64,000 nucleotides of DNA from WTFV01 sp965200895 (GCA_965200895.1 CBDAVM010000001.1:1984001-2048000), one strand, 5' to 3'; numbered from the stretch's first letter, positions 9,501 through 17,902 are shown. The notes: a model not told the origin generated them from the sequence alone. Translations and numbers: made by a program.

Positions 9501-9802
9501 CCACCTCGATGGAGCTGCGAGTCCCGCTCGCCCTCGTCAATCGCGGACGGGGGGCGTTGCCGCTGCATGTCGACCGCGTCTTCGGGGCGGTCTTCCTCGA
9601 CGCCGGCAATGCGTGGGGCGGTGTGTCCTCCTCCGGGGAGGACCGTGCGGGGCTCCGCACCCTGGTGTCGGCGGGGATCGAGGTCAGTACCGACCTGCTC
9701 GTCCTGTACGGGGTGCCGGTGCGGTTGCGGGTGGGCACCGCGTTTCCGCTGGTCGAGCGGGACGGGCCGCGCTACCACGTTCGCCTGGGCCTGCCGTTCT
9801 GA
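6524..9802 (+). CDS. Surface protein: HExxH peptidase-like domain, TolB-type propeller, C-terminal barrel
   Basis: A 1092-residue exported protein starting at GTG, with a leader ending near VPVAAQ. Residues about 40-200 resemble a peptidase MA-like gluzincin domain: H141-E-L-A-H145 is the zinc motif and E183 (WVIEGLATWYES) a likely third ligand. Residues about 320-620 hold TolB/WD40-like blades (ISPDG-type motifs such as AVSPDGRWIAASRW). The last ~430 residues look like an outer-membrane beta-barrel of the BamA/surface-antigen type, ending in an aromatic-rich strand with terminal Phe (YHVRLGLPF). Two pairs of direct repeats (8391-8486 and 8807-8916) add in-frame, low-complexity loops. It probably anchors in the outer membrane; whether the protease domain is active is untested. 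Confidence 0.85.
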   Translation: MRRSPVPPGQRRALRVVPCDASRGVLLLFLLAAVPVAAQVPPDEGWRTVETDHFRITFPAHLEDQGRRAGGLAERAYRELTAAFRNGPTGRIDIVLTDHVDVSNGFATIWPSNRIVLHARPAADHLALAYFDDWLELLITHELAHVFHLDYGGTMGRIFRPLFGRAQTPLGFPGVLVPGWVIEGLATWYESALTDAGRVHGTFHEMVLRTAMLEGRFESMAQAGGNSPQWPGGVRRYAYGSLFFDYLLDKHGRDGMAAFVEAVVRPSAQLPLPRLNAAGRRAFGASLSSEWTAWTNEMRARLSRLDGELAAFGPPSAPEALTRNARHGLHAMTSPDGGVLIYVRSDGRSYPRLVAMSPGGSDPSTVTRINNRTPFDVLPSGEIVFAQRDYTDRYRVFSDLHVTTLDGAVRRVTRGARLTAPSTGPDGMWAVAVTEGGGTNGLARVDLRDGSLRTLVESQPGTYWAYPAVSPDGRWIAASRWTDRRHDVVVLDAHGRVVGEVTRDRALDLAPKWNADGSYLVWSSDRTGIPNILGAEVDPRTGAAGPPVLLTNVRTGAAFPSVDPAGEWLYFSGYHVDGWEVERVRFAPDVAPAAPAPAARFDERDSHPVGSADAGTSVTSGTASGERERPVGDRIPPRELLHVPGSASGERERPARDYSPLSTLYPRYWLPVIRGPVATAKTTVGGVEVPRTELLGYALGGRTSGVDLVGRHAYEVGAQVFTSSGRGEGDVAYEYRGLGNPTIRVTASQTWDDDGVRLRWPVAGADGSPETLFARCRGGCNAGSTSVAGADGSPETFFVLERERRLAMSVGVGRPGIRTSSSVMLSAGLVRSDREVLDATLRSAGGFRLSRPGSLLSEYTVSFRVSTARSHAFQMGNARGAALYLRARTRNDLNVPAALAGRDAIDPSVDDLVGRLRAYAPLPGPGFAAPVFAVRASGGSARGPGAQTGYFAVGGASGDDLALPGTPASVGGSYFFPVRGYGTSTRSGRYAWSTSMELRVPLALVNRGRGALPLHVDRVFGAVFLDAGNAWGGVSSSGEDRAGLRTLVSAGIEVSTDLLVLYGVPVRLRVGTAFPLVERDGPRYHVRLGLPF
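8391..8486 (+). repeat. In-frame pair of identical 24-bp repeats, 72 bp apart
   Basis: Identical 24-bp units at 8391-8414 and 8463-8486 encode SGERERP twice in the linker between the propeller and the barrel. The unit is partly palindromic (CCGG...CCGG arms). The start-to-start spacing of 72 bp keeps the frame. Confidence 0.85.
8807..8916 (+). repeat. In-frame pair of 35-bp palindromic repeats, 75 bp apart
   Basis: Units at 8807-8841 and 8882-8916 match at 34 of 35 bases and encode VAGADGSPET twice within a barrel loop. Each carries the inverted core GAGCC-GAT-GGCTC. The 75-bp spacing keeps the frame. Confidence 0.85.
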
Positions 9803-9975
9803 CCTCTGCCGCGGGTGGTGGTCCCTACGGAGAATTGTTCAGTCATCAGCCCCGGGCGACCCAGGGTGCACCTGTGCGGTGGGTGGCGTCTCCCGCGGGA
9901 ATCGTCAGCACAACCATGCAGGTACTGACCGCGCGGGTCGAGCCCACGTGGCGCACGCCCGACGCCGGGGAGAAA

Positions 9976-10004
9976 TTGTCAGTGCGCCGGGGCCGTTGTA
10001 CGAT
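9976..10004 (+). promoter_or_regulatory. Sigma70-like promoter for the DUF1592-DUF1552 operon
   Basis: TTGTCA (9976-9981), a 17-bp spacer and TACGAT (9999-10004) lie 45 bp upstream of the GTG start at 10050. The rest of the 247-bp gap holds three loosely similar segments near 9830, 9898 and 9970, each with an AATYGTCAG-like core, and no gene. Confidence 0.6.
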
Positions 10005-10049
10005 CGGCTGGGTCGACTCGGTCGGCTTGGACATTCGGGAGGAACCGGT

Positions 10050-12581
10050 GTGAACCGGAAGCTGTTCGCCGCCTTCGTCCTCATCGCCGTGGTGTGCCCG
10101 CCGGCCGCCGGATCACCCGCTGGGGCCGCCCCGGGCGTTGCCGTGGTGCCTCCGGCGGAGGGTACCCGGGCCGCGCACTCGCAGGAAGTCGCGTCCGGGA
10201 CGGAGGTTGCCGGGAGCGCGACGCCAGCGCCGGAGTCGTATCGCACGCTGCTCGACCGCTACTGCGTCACCTGCCACAACGAGCGTCTGGTCACCGGCCG
10301 CGCCCGCGCGCCGTCTCCCCTCGTCAGCCAGCTCCGCGCCGTCGGACTGGCCTTCGACACGCCCGAGCTGACCACTGTCGGTGCGCGTCCCGACGTCTGG
10401 GAGAAGGTCGTCCGCAAACTGCGCGGCGGGATGATGCCGCCGGCAGGTCGTCCTCGGCCGGATGAGGCAACGGCGCTCGGGTTCGCGTCCTGGCTGGAGG
10501 GCGAGCTGGATCGGGCGGCCGCGGCGCGACCCGATCCCGGCCGAACCGCGCCGCTCCACCGTCTCAACCGCGCCGAGTACCGCAACGCCGTCCGGGACCT
10601 GCTGGCCCTGGAGGTCGACGTCGACGCCCTGTTGCCCGCCGACGATTCCAGCTACGGCTTCGACAACATCGGGACCGCGCTGCGGATGTCGCAGTCGCTG
10701 CTGGAGCGCTATCTCGCTGCGGCGAGGACGGTCAGCCGGATGGCGGTCGGGAGTCCGCCGCCGGCGGTGGTGGGCGAGACCTACCGCCTGGCAACCGACC
10801 TGCAGCAGCACGACCGCATGGATCGGCTGCCGTTCGGCACCCGCGGCGGCGCGCTGGTAACGCACCTGTTTCCGCAGCAGGCGGAGTACGACATTCAGGT
10901 CGAGCTGGGGCGGTCGCGCAATGTGCGCGTCCCGCACAGGCTGGAGATCACCGTCGGCGGCGAGCAGGTGGAGGTGGTCACGCTCGCGCCGCCGGATGCG
11001 GACGCCGGCGGATCGAACCCGTACGCGAGCGCGTCGAGCGTGACGGTGCGCGTGCCGGCCCCGGCCGGTCCGCACGACGTCGGGGTGACGTTCTTCCGCA
11101 ACCCGGCGGCGCTCGTCGAGCAGGTCCGGCTGCCGTTCCAGAATCCGCGGCGCGGTGGCGCGGCGGGGCCGATCCCCATCGTTTCGAGCCTCACCGTCAC
11201 CGGTCCCTACAACCCCCGCGGGGCGGGAGAGACGCCGAGCCGGGCGCGGATCTTCACGTGCCGGCCGGCGGGCATCGCCACGGAGGAGCCGGCGAGTGCG
11301 CCACCGCCGGCGGAGGACGAGGTCCGCTGCGCCGCCGACATCCTCTCGGCCCTGGCGCGGCGCGCCTACCGGCGCCCGGTGACCGACGACGATCTCGACA
11401 CCCTGCTCGGCTTCTACCGGGACGAGCGTGCGGCGGGCGGCTCGTTCGAGGCGGGTATCGAGTTCGCGCTCCGCTGGCTGCTCGCGAGCCCCGATTTCCT
11501 CTTCCGCGTGGAGGCGCCGCCGCCGGATCCTGCGGCAGCCGACGTCTACCGCATCAGCGATCTCGATCTGGCGTCGCGGCTGTCGTTCTTTCTCTGGAGC
11601 AGCATTCCCGACGAGCCGCTGCTGCAAGCGGCCGAGGAGCGCCGCCTCACGGACCCCGACGAACTCGAGCGGCAGGTGAGACGGATGCTGGCCGATCCAC
11701 GCGCCGACGCCCTGACCCGGAACTTCGCCGGACAGTGGCTGCAGCTTCGGAACCTGGCCGACCCGGCGGTGCGGCCCGGCGATCCGTACTCGCTCGCGTT
11801 CGACGAATCGCTGCGCCGCGGGATGATCCGAGAGACCGAGCTCTTCTTCGACAGCATCGTGCGAGAGAACCGGTCGGCGCTGGAGTTGCTGACGGCCGAC
11901 TACACGTTCCTCAACGAGCGGGTCGCAATCCACTACGGGATCCCGAACGTGCAGGGGAGCCACTTCCGCCGCGTGTCGCTGCCCGCCGGCAGCCCGCGCC
12001 GGGGCATGCTCGGCCACGGCAGCATCCTGACGCTGACGTCGCACGCCATCCGCACCTCGCCGGTGCTGCGCGGCAAGTGGATCCTGAACAACATTCTCGG
12101 CACGCCGCCGCCCGACCCGCCCCCGAACGTGCCGGCGCTGGTCGACCGCAGGACCCAGGCGAAGACGGCGACCCTGCGCGAGCGGATGCAGGCGCACCGG
12201 GACAATCCGGCCTGTGCGGCCTGCCATGCGATGATCGACCCGGCCGGGTTCGCGCTGGAGAACTTCGACGCCATCGGTCGCTGGCGCGTGGTCGACGAGT
12301 CGTTCAACCCGATCGACGCGTCGGGCGTCCTGCCCGACGGCACGGCGTTCGACGGCGTGGCCGAGCTGCGCGCCGCCCTCGTACGGCGTCCGGAGCGGTT
12401 CGTGACGACGATGACGGCGAAGCTGCTGACCTACGCCCTCGGTCGCGGGCTGACGCACGCCGACATGCCGGCGGTGCGACGGATTCTGCGCGAGACGGCG
12501 GACGACGGCTACCGGTTGCAGTCCATCATTCTGAGCGTGGTGCGGAGCGATCCGTTCCAGTTGAGGAGAGCGCGGTCATGA
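10050..12581 (+). CDS. DUF1592/DUF1588/DUF1587/DUF1585/DUF1595-type c-type cytochrome
   Basis: An 843-residue exported protein with signal peptide (LFAAFVLIAVV) and GTG start preceded by GGGAGGAACC. It has an N-terminal heme motif C72-VTC75-H76 and a second near the C-terminus, C722-AAC725-H726 (ACHAMIDPAGFALENF, the DUF1588/DUF1585 region). Between them are the conserved blocks RLNRAEYRNAVRDLL, FAGQWLQLRNL and LNERVAIHYGIPNVQG. The loop after the first heme motif (RLVTGRARAPSPLVSQ) looks longer than I remember for this family. The stop overlaps the start of the DUF1552 gene by ATGA, so the two are translationally coupled. The family is known as a two-gene module; its reaction is unestablished. 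Confidence 0.92.
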   Translation: MNRKLFAAFVLIAVVCPPAAGSPAGAAPGVAVVPPAEGTRAAHSQEVASGTEVAGSATPAPESYRTLLDRYCVTCHNERLVTGRARAPSPLVSQLRAVGLAFDTPELTTVGARPDVWEKVVRKLRGGMMPPAGRPRPDEATALGFASWLEGELDRAAAARPDPGRTAPLHRLNRAEYRNAVRDLLALEVDVDALLPADDSSYGFDNIGTALRMSQSLLERYLAAARTVSRMAVGSPPPAVVGETYRLATDLQQHDRMDRLPFGTRGGALVTHLFPQQAEYDIQVELGRSRNVRVPHRLEITVGGEQVEVVTLAPPDADAGGSNPYASASSVTVRVPAPAGPHDVGVTFFRNPAALVEQVRLPFQNPRRGGAAGPIPIVSSLTVTGPYNPRGAGETPSRARIFTCRPAGIATEEPASAPPPAEDEVRCAADILSALARRAYRRPVTDDDLDTLLGFYRDERAAGGSFEAGIEFALRWLLASPDFLFRVEAPPPDPAAADVYRISDLDLASRLSFFLWSSIPDEPLLQAAEERRLTDPDELERQVRRMLADPRADALTRNFAGQWLQLRNLADPAVRPGDPYSLAFDESLRRGMIRETELFFDSIVRENRSALELLTADYTFLNERVAIHYGIPNVQGSHFRRVSLPAGSPRRGMLGHGSILTLTSHAIRTSPVLRGKWILNNILGTPPPDPPPNVPALVDRRTQAKTATLRERMQAHRDNPACAACHAMIDPAGFALENFDAIGRWRVVDESFNPIDASGVLPDGTAFDGVAELRAALVRRPERFVTTMTAKLLTYALGRGLTHADMPAVRRILRETADDGYRLQSIILSVVRSDPFQLRRARS

Positions 12582-13921
12582 TCATCACTCGCAGGTCGCT
12601 GTCCCGCCGCACGTTTCTCCGCGGACTGGGCGCCGCCGTCGCGCTGCCGTTGCTCGACGCCATGGCGCCGGCCCTGACCGCCACGGCCCGCACGGCGGCG
12701 CGTCCGGTGCGGCGCCTCGGCTTCTTTTATGCGCCCAACGGCATGTTTCTTTCCCATTTCCACCCGGCGGGGGAGAGCGGACGCGACTTCGCGCTGACCC
12801 CCATCCTGCAGCCGCTCGAGCCGTTCCGCGACCGATTGACCGTGGTCAGCGGGCTCAGCAACCGCGGCGTGGTCAGTCCGAACGAGGGCGGCGGGGTCCA
12901 CAGCCGAGCGCATGCCGGGTGGCTCAACGGCGTCCTGCCCTACAAGACCGAGGGGGCCGACCTGCGGGCGGGAAAGACCATCGACCAGTACGCGGCCGAT
13001 GTGCTCGGCGCCGAGACCTCGCTGCCGTCGCTGGAGCTGACCACCGATTCGAACTATCTGGTCGGCAACTGCGAGAACGGCTACGCCTGCGCCTACCTCA
13101 ACTCCACGTCATGGAAGGACGAGTCCACCCCGCTGCCGCACGAGCGCGACCCGCGCGTCGTCTTCCAGCGGATGTTCGGCGACGGCGGCAGCGTGGCGGC
13201 GCGTCTGACCGACATGCGCAAGGATCGCAGCATCCTCGATGCCACCACCGAGAGCCTGCGGCGGCTGGAGCGGCGGCTCGGCGCCGGCGACCGGACGCGG
13301 GTCGGCGAGTACCTCGACACCGTCCGCGCCGTCGAGCGGCGCATCCAGCGGGCGGAGGAGAACAACGCTTCCACCCCGCTGCCGGAGCTGGAGCAGCCGG
13401 CCGGCGTACCCGACGGCTACGCCGAGCACCTTTCGCTCCTCTATGACCTGCTGGCGCTGGCCTGGCAGGCCGACGTCACGCGCGTGAGCTGCACGCAGGT
13501 GGCGCGCGAGCAGAGCGGCCGGACCTATCCCGGGATCGGCGTGCCGGAAGCGCACCACACGGTGTCGCACCACCAGACCGATCCGCACAACGTGGCGCAG
13601 TACACGAAGATCAGCGTCTTTCAGATGTCGCTCTTCGCAGCGTTCGTCGAGAAGCTGCGCGCGACGCCCGATGGCGACGGCACGCTGCTCGACCATTGCA
13701 TCCTGGTCTACGGCTGCGGCATGGGCGACGGGGACCACCACACGCCGTTCGATCTGCCCGTGGCGCTCGTCGGCGGCGCCGCCGGGCGGCTGGCCGGCAA
13801 CCGGCACCTGCAGTACCCGCTGCACACACCGTTCATGAACCTCGGGCTGAGTCTGCTGGAGAAGGTGGACGTGGAAGTGGACCGCATCGCGGACAGCACC
13901 GGGCGGCTCGCCGGCGTGTGA
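12578..13921 (+). CDS. DUF1552 family Tat-exported protein
   Basis: A 447-residue protein with a twin-arginine leader (SLSRRTFLRGLGAAVALPLL). Family motifs include RLGFFYAPNGMFLSHFHP, LTVVSGLSN and a C-terminal LVYGCGMGDGDHHTPFDLPV. DUF1552 is related to DUF1501 and is the standard partner of DUF1592-type cytochromes; here its ATG overlaps the upstream stop codon. With the upstream pair it makes this window carry both versions of the cytochrome plus Tat-partner module within 14 kb. Confidence 0.92.
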   Translation: MIITRRSLSRRTFLRGLGAAVALPLLDAMAPALTATARTAARPVRRLGFFYAPNGMFLSHFHPAGESGRDFALTPILQPLEPFRDRLTVVSGLSNRGVVSPNEGGGVHSRAHAGWLNGVLPYKTEGADLRAGKTIDQYAADVLGAETSLPSLELTTDSNYLVGNCENGYACAYLNSTSWKDESTPLPHERDPRVVFQRMFGDGGSVAARLTDMRKDRSILDATTESLRRLERRLGAGDRTRVGEYLDTVRAVERRIQRAEENNASTPLPELEQPAGVPDGYAEHLSLLYDLLALAWQADVTRVSCTQVAREQSGRTYPGIGVPEAHHTVSHHQTDPHNVAQYTKISVFQMSLFAAFVEKLRATPDGDGTLLDHCILVYGCGMGDGDHHTPFDLPVALVGGAAGRLAGNRHLQYPLHTPFMNLGLSLLEKVDVEVDRIADSTGRLAGV

Positions 13922-13945
13922 TGTCGGCCGGCCCGTCCGGCCCCG

Positions 13946-14443
13946 GTGAAGCGCGGACCGGAGCAGGCGCGAATGGCCGGCAGGACGTCCAGGAAGTCAA
14001 CGAAGGCCGCAGGCAAGCCCGTCGCCGCGCCGGCGGGCGCCGGGCCGGTGCTCCTCGCAGGCGGCAACCCGCAGATCGCGAAGGCCGACGGCGACGCCCC
14101 CGTGCAGGCCTATATCGCGGCCATGCCGGGCTGGAAGCGCGACATCGGGTGCCGCCTCGACGACCTCATCGTGCGCAACGTGCCAGACGTGCGGAAGTGC
14201 GTGCGGTGGAACTCGCCCTTCTACGGCGTCGAGGGCCGAGGATGGTTCGTGAGCTGCCACGTCTTCACCCGTTATGTGAAGGTGACCTTCTTCCGGGGCG
14301 CGTCGCTGCGGCCCGTCCCGCCCGGCGCGGGCAGGGACCCGGACTCGCGCTGGGTCGACATCCGCGAGGACGATCTCGACGAGGCGCAGATGGCGTCGTG
14401 GATCCGGCAGGCCGCCGCCCTGCCCGGCTGGGACCTGACCTGA
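13946..14443 (+). CDS. DUF1801 domain protein
   Basis: A 165-residue cytosolic-type protein without a leader. Residues about 50-160 match the DUF1801/YdhG-like fold: YIAAMPGWKRDIGCRLDDLI, then VRKCVRWNSPFYGVEG and a final DEAQMASWIRQAAALPGW. The N-terminal ~40 residues are Lys/Ala/Pro-rich and probably disordered. It follows the DUF1552 gene by 24 bp and faces the next gene convergently with only 10 bp between stops. The function of the family is unknown. Confidence 0.88.
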   Translation: MKRGPEQARMAGRTSRKSTKAAGKPVAAPAGAGPVLLAGGNPQIAKADGDAPVQAYIAAMPGWKRDIGCRLDDLIVRNVPDVRKCVRWNSPFYGVEGRGWFVSCHVFTRYVKVTFFRGASLRPVPPGAGRDPDSRWVDIREDDLDEAQMASWIRQAAALPGWDLT

Positions 14444-14453
14444 AGCCGGACGG

Positions 14454-16277
14454 TCAGGACGCCGCGGCCGGCTCTTCCGCGGCTCTCTCGCCGGGTTCGC
14501 ATCCCACCGCCTCGCAGGCGACGAGTTCCCAGCCGTGGAAGACCAGGGCGAGGCCGATGAAACGAGCCGACGGACAGCGCGCGCCCAGCCCCGTGTCCGC
14601 CAGATAGCGCCGCAACTGCCCCCGCGCGTCGTCGAGCAGGGTCGCAATCGCCGGCGCCTCGTTCCCCGCGCCGCCCGCCGGCAGCACGCCCCGCTTCAGG
14701 TACTTCAGCTCGATCACGTAGCCGTAGCCGATGTCCGGGTAGCGCGCCGCGAACGGCTCCAGCACCAGATCCGCGTAGCCCTTCCCCAGCTCGACCTCCG
14801 AGCGCAACAGGAAGAAGTCCGCCAGACCGAAATACGCCGCCAGGAACCCCTGCAGCACCTTCTCGCCCGCGAGGTAGTCGCGGATCCCCGTCTGCTCGGC
14901 GATGGCGTCGCGCAGGAACTCCACCGCCGGATGCCATGCCCCGTCGAAGGCCATCCGGTTCACCAGCAGGAACAGCCGGTGCTGGTCCACCGAGAACACG
15001 TCCACGTCGTCGTAGGCCGCCCGCAGGTGGCCGTACAGCAGGTGGCGCACCGTCTGGTTGGGGATGCCCAGCCGCGCCGCGCCGCGGGCCTCCCCCTCGA
15101 TGGCGAGCAGGCCGAAGTAGTACAGCAGCGACAGGAAGTTCTCCGGCTCGGTCAGCCGTTCGAGCGGGAAGCTGCTCTGGATGTTCGCCTCCGCCCGTTC
15201 TTCGCCGACCACGCGCCGCAGCAGGTCGAAGTTGCCGTTCAGGCGCGTCGCCCCCTGCCGGCTGACCACCATCAGATGCCGCAGCTTGCCGTAGTCGATG
15301 CGCACGTTGTCGTCGATCAGACGGTCCGGCAGCGGCTCGTTGGGAATGGACGCTTTCAGGTAGTGGAGCACCATGTCCGTGTTGAAGATCGACGCCGCCG
15401 ACCGCTTGGAGAAGCGGTAGCCGTCGTACCACGCACGCATGACGTCCAGCGCCGCGTCCACGTCCTGGTTGAACACGCCGAGGTCCCGGTACATCTCCAG
15501 GAGCCCCCGCACCTCGGCTTCGGTGAAGCCGACCATCTCGTCGAAGCGGGGCGAGAGGCTGATGTTGCCGGCGATGTTGAAGCCGCTGGTCACGTCGTCG
15601 AGGGTGATCGGCGACACGCCGGTCATGAACAGACGTTCGAGGCCGCCGTTTTCGGCCGTTGTTCCCGCCTTCAGGGTGGCGAAGAACGCCCGGTAGAAGC
15701 CCTCGCCGTGGGTGAACTGCCGGTAGGCGGCCTCGCCGTGGCAGGCCAGCACGGTGTTGGCGAAGTTGTCGTACTCGTCGATCAGCACGCACAGCGGCGC
15801 GCCGTGGTCCCCGGCGAACCGGAACAGGGCGTTGAGCTTGCCGTCGATACCCTCCGGCGTCAGGATGTCGCGCACCGCCGCGGCCGGGAAAAGGTCGCGA
15901 TTCCGCGCCAGCGTACCCTCCAGATGCAGCCTGCAGTACTGCTCGAAGCGTTCTTCGAGCGTCGCGAGCTTCGGGTTGAAGGCGGAGAAGTCGAGGCGCA
16001 GCACGACGTAGCGGCTGCGTGTCGACGTCGGATCCGCGCCGATGTCGGTGCCGGCGAATCGGGCCTCGAAGCGGTCCTTCGCGGTCCGGTCGTAGTAGCA
16101 CTCCAGCAGCGACACCCAGCAGGTCTTCCCGAAGCGGCGCGGGCGGATGAGGAAGGCGTGGGGCTCGTCCTCGAGGGCGCGCACGAAGCGGGTCTTGTCG
16201 ACGTACAGGAAGCCGTCGCGCCGGATGCGCCCGAAACTCCCGATGCCGTAGGGGATGCGGGGCCAGGAGGGTGGCAT
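14454..16277 (-). CDS. AAA-ATPase-like protein with C-terminal PD-(D/E)XK nuclease (DUF1703)
   Basis: A 607-residue protein of the AAA-ATPase_like/DUF1703 family. The N-terminus has the family start IPYGIGSFGRIR and YVDKTRFV. RPRRFGKT (45-52) is the degenerate P-loop and LIDEYD (165-170) the Walker B motif. The C-terminal third has the nuclease signature GYADLVLEP and YVIELKYLK. These are mobile, often multicopy genes with no settled role; defence or transposon ancestry has been suggested. I chose ATG 16277 because the family begins close to this residue, while the longer frame upstream reads arginine-rich nonsense. Confidence 0.9.
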   Translation of the reverse strand: MPPSWPRIPYGIGSFGRIRRDGFLYVDKTRFVRALEDEPHAFLIRPRRFGKTCWVSLLECYYDRTAKDRFEARFAGTDIGADPTSTRSRYVVLRLDFSAFNPKLATLEERFEQYCRLHLEGTLARNRDLFPAAAVRDILTPEGIDGKLNALFRFAGDHGAPLCVLIDEYDNFANTVLACHGEAAYRQFTHGEGFYRAFFATLKAGTTAENGGLERLFMTGVSPITLDDVTSGFNIAGNISLSPRFDEMVGFTEAEVRGLLEMYRDLGVFNQDVDAALDVMRAWYDGYRFSKRSAASIFNTDMVLHYLKASIPNEPLPDRLIDDNVRIDYGKLRHLMVVSRQGATRLNGNFDLLRRVVGEERAEANIQSSFPLERLTEPENFLSLLYYFGLLAIEGEARGAARLGIPNQTVRHLLYGHLRAAYDDVDVFSVDQHRLFLLVNRMAFDGAWHPAVEFLRDAIAEQTGIRDYLAGEKVLQGFLAAYFGLADFFLLRSEVELGKGYADLVLEPFAARYPDIGYGYVIELKYLKRGVLPAGGAGNEAPAIATLLDDARGQLRRYLADTGLGARCPSARFIGLALVFHGWELVACEAVGCEPGERAAEEPAAAS

Positions 16278-16350
16278 GCCGGTTGCCAGTGTACCAGCCG
16301 CGACCGGCGCGGGAGGGTTCCCGAACCGCCTTCGGCGACGGCGTGCTCGA

Positions 16351-17574
16351 TCACGCCGGCCGGGGCGGGTCGACCGCCTCCGGCGTCTCCCGGTGCGTGA
16401 AGAACACCGCGAAGAGCACCAGCACCGCCGCCGCCCAGACCGCCGGGACCAGCCAGATGGTCTCCCAGTCGTGCGCCGCCACGTCGCCGGCCACCGCATG
16501 GGCGTCGACCACCCGCCCCGAGAGCCAGCTTCCGAGGAAGCCGCCGACGCCGAGGGTGACGAAGGCGATGAAGCCCTGCGCGGCGGCGCGCAGGTCGCGG
16601 GGCGCCTTCGTGTCGACGTAGATCTGGCCGGTGACGAAGAAGAAGTCGTAGCAGACGCCGTGCAGCAGGATGCCGGCGTAGAGCATCCAGACGGCGGGTC
16701 CCGGGTCGCCGAAGGCGAAGAGCACGTAGCGCGCCGCCCAGGCGAGCATCCCGACGATGAGCAGGCGCTTGACGCCCAGGCGGATCAGGAACCAGGGCAT
16801 CAGTACCATGAAGCCGATCTCGGACATCTGGCCGAGGGTCATCTTGCCGGCCGCGTTGTCGACGCCGATCTCGTTCAGGAAGGGGTTGGCGAAGGCGTAG
16901 TAGAACTGCAGCGGAATGCAGACGAGGAACGAGCCGAGGACGAAGACGGCGAACGAACGCTCGCGCAGCAGCCGCAGGGCGTCGAGACCCAGCACGTCGC
17001 GTGCGGTCACCCGCGCCGCGGTTCGGGCCGGGGGCGTATGCGGGAGGACGAGGCAGAAGAGGCCCAGCACGACCGAGGCGGCGGCGGCGATCTGCAGCGG
17101 GCGCGCGGTGTCCTCCAGTTGCAGGAAGCCGACCGCAAGGCCGGCCACGATCCAGCCGATGGTGCCGAGCACGCGCACGGCGGGGAACTGGCGGCCGGGA
17201 TCCGACATCTGCCGGAAGGAGAGGGAGTTGGTGAGCGCCAGCGTCGGCATGTAGCAGAGCGCGTAGACCAGCAGCACCACGTAGAACGCGCCGAACGACG
17301 CCTGCAGCGACACCGCGAACAGGACGAACCCGCCGGCGACGTGCAGCAGCGCCAGCAGCCGCTCGGTGGCGAAGAAGCGGTCCGCGACCATGCCGATGAA
17401 GAAGGGGGAGACCATCGCCGCGATCGCGGTGGTGCCGAAGACGAGGCCGATCTGCTCGCCCTCGAACGCGAGCGGACCGCCCAGGTAGGTGCCGAGCGGC
17501 ACAGACCACGCCCCCCAGACGAAGTACTGGAGGAACATCATCGTCGAGAGCTTGAGTCGGACGGCCGGTTGCAT
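16351..17574 (-). CDS. MFS transporter, nucleoside:H+ symporter (NupG-like) family
   Basis: A polytopic protein of about 407 residues with roughly 12 hydrophobic segments. LSTMMFLQYFVWGAWSVPLG at the N-terminus and QIGLVFGTTAIAAMVSPFFIG are typical of the Nuc_H_symport/NupG-XapB group. I start it at ATG 17574 (MQPAVRLKL) since the family begins just before the first membrane helix. It likely imports nucleosides or a sugar-like solute with protons. The next gene upstream on this strand is only a relic (17641-17700), so its original operon partner may have been lost. Confidence 0.88.
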   Translation of the reverse strand: MQPAVRLKLSTMMFLQYFVWGAWSVPLGTYLGGPLAFEGEQIGLVFGTTAIAAMVSPFFIGMVADRFFATERLLALLHVAGGFVLFAVSLQASFGAFYVVLLVYALCYMPTLALTNSLSFRQMSDPGRQFPAVRVLGTIGWIVAGLAVGFLQLEDTARPLQIAAAASVVLGLFCLVLPHTPPARTAARVTARDVLGLDALRLLRERSFAVFVLGSFLVCIPLQFYYAFANPFLNEIGVDNAAGKMTLGQMSEIGFMVLMPWFLIRLGVKRLLIVGMLAWAARYVLFAFGDPGPAVWMLYAGILLHGVCYDFFFVTGQIYVDTKAPRDLRAAAQGFIAFVTLGVGGFLGSWLSGRVVDAHAVAGDVAAHDWETIWLVPAVWAAAVLVLFAVFFTHRETPEAVDPPRPA

Positions 17575-17640
17575 GGGTGGTGGAGCGCTGCGTTCAGGAC
17601 GGTGCGTCACCGGGGAGCGGGCACGCAAGCCTCGTCGAGG

Positions 17641-17700
17641 TCATCGCCCGGCCCCGCCGAGCGCCACAGGCTGCCATTCCCGCCGCGTGATCTGCGCCAT
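17641..17700 (-). pseudogene. Relic: first codons of a sugar isomerase/epimerase-like Tat gene
   Basis: ATG at 17700 opens MAQITRREWQPVALGG, which matches the start of the intact isomerase/epimerase gene (MAQLTRREWHKLTLGG at 21033), but reaches a stop after 19 codons. The upstream non-coding DNA is also shared: both loci have the same CGTAGAATGG -10-like sequence about 25-45 bp before the ATG. This is a truncated duplicate of promoter plus leader. The body of the gene is gone and the MFS gene follows. Confidence 0.5.
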
Positions 17701-17752
17701 GGGACCCCCGGTGCCCGCATCCGGCCATTCTACGCCAGTCGCCGCGGTGCCC

Positions 17753-17881
17753 TTTCCCGTTCGCGTCGCCGCGTGGTTTCGACTTGTTCGTGCCCTTCCC
17801 GTCGTTGCAGGACGGACATGTCGCTTTGTGTACCCTGGCCTTCGGCTCCGCGGTCCAGTTCTCGTAGACGTAGTACTTGTA
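17753..17881 (-). pseudogene. Start-less remnant of a small YYVYENW-type protein
   Basis: Directly after the stop of the HicA-like gene, and in the same frame, about 43 codons read YKYYVYENWTAEPKARVHKA then CPSCNDGKG. From memory this resembles a family of ~60-80-residue proteins with YYVYENW and a C-x2-C motif followed by GxG and a WxGPF ending. There is no ATG, GTG or TTG between the upstream stop and the motif, and the expected ending is lost after NGK, so it appears decayed. The 17575-17902 interval holds nothing else I recognise. Confidence 0.35.
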
Positions 17882-17902
17882 TCTGCATCCTCTTCCGCCA
17901 TG

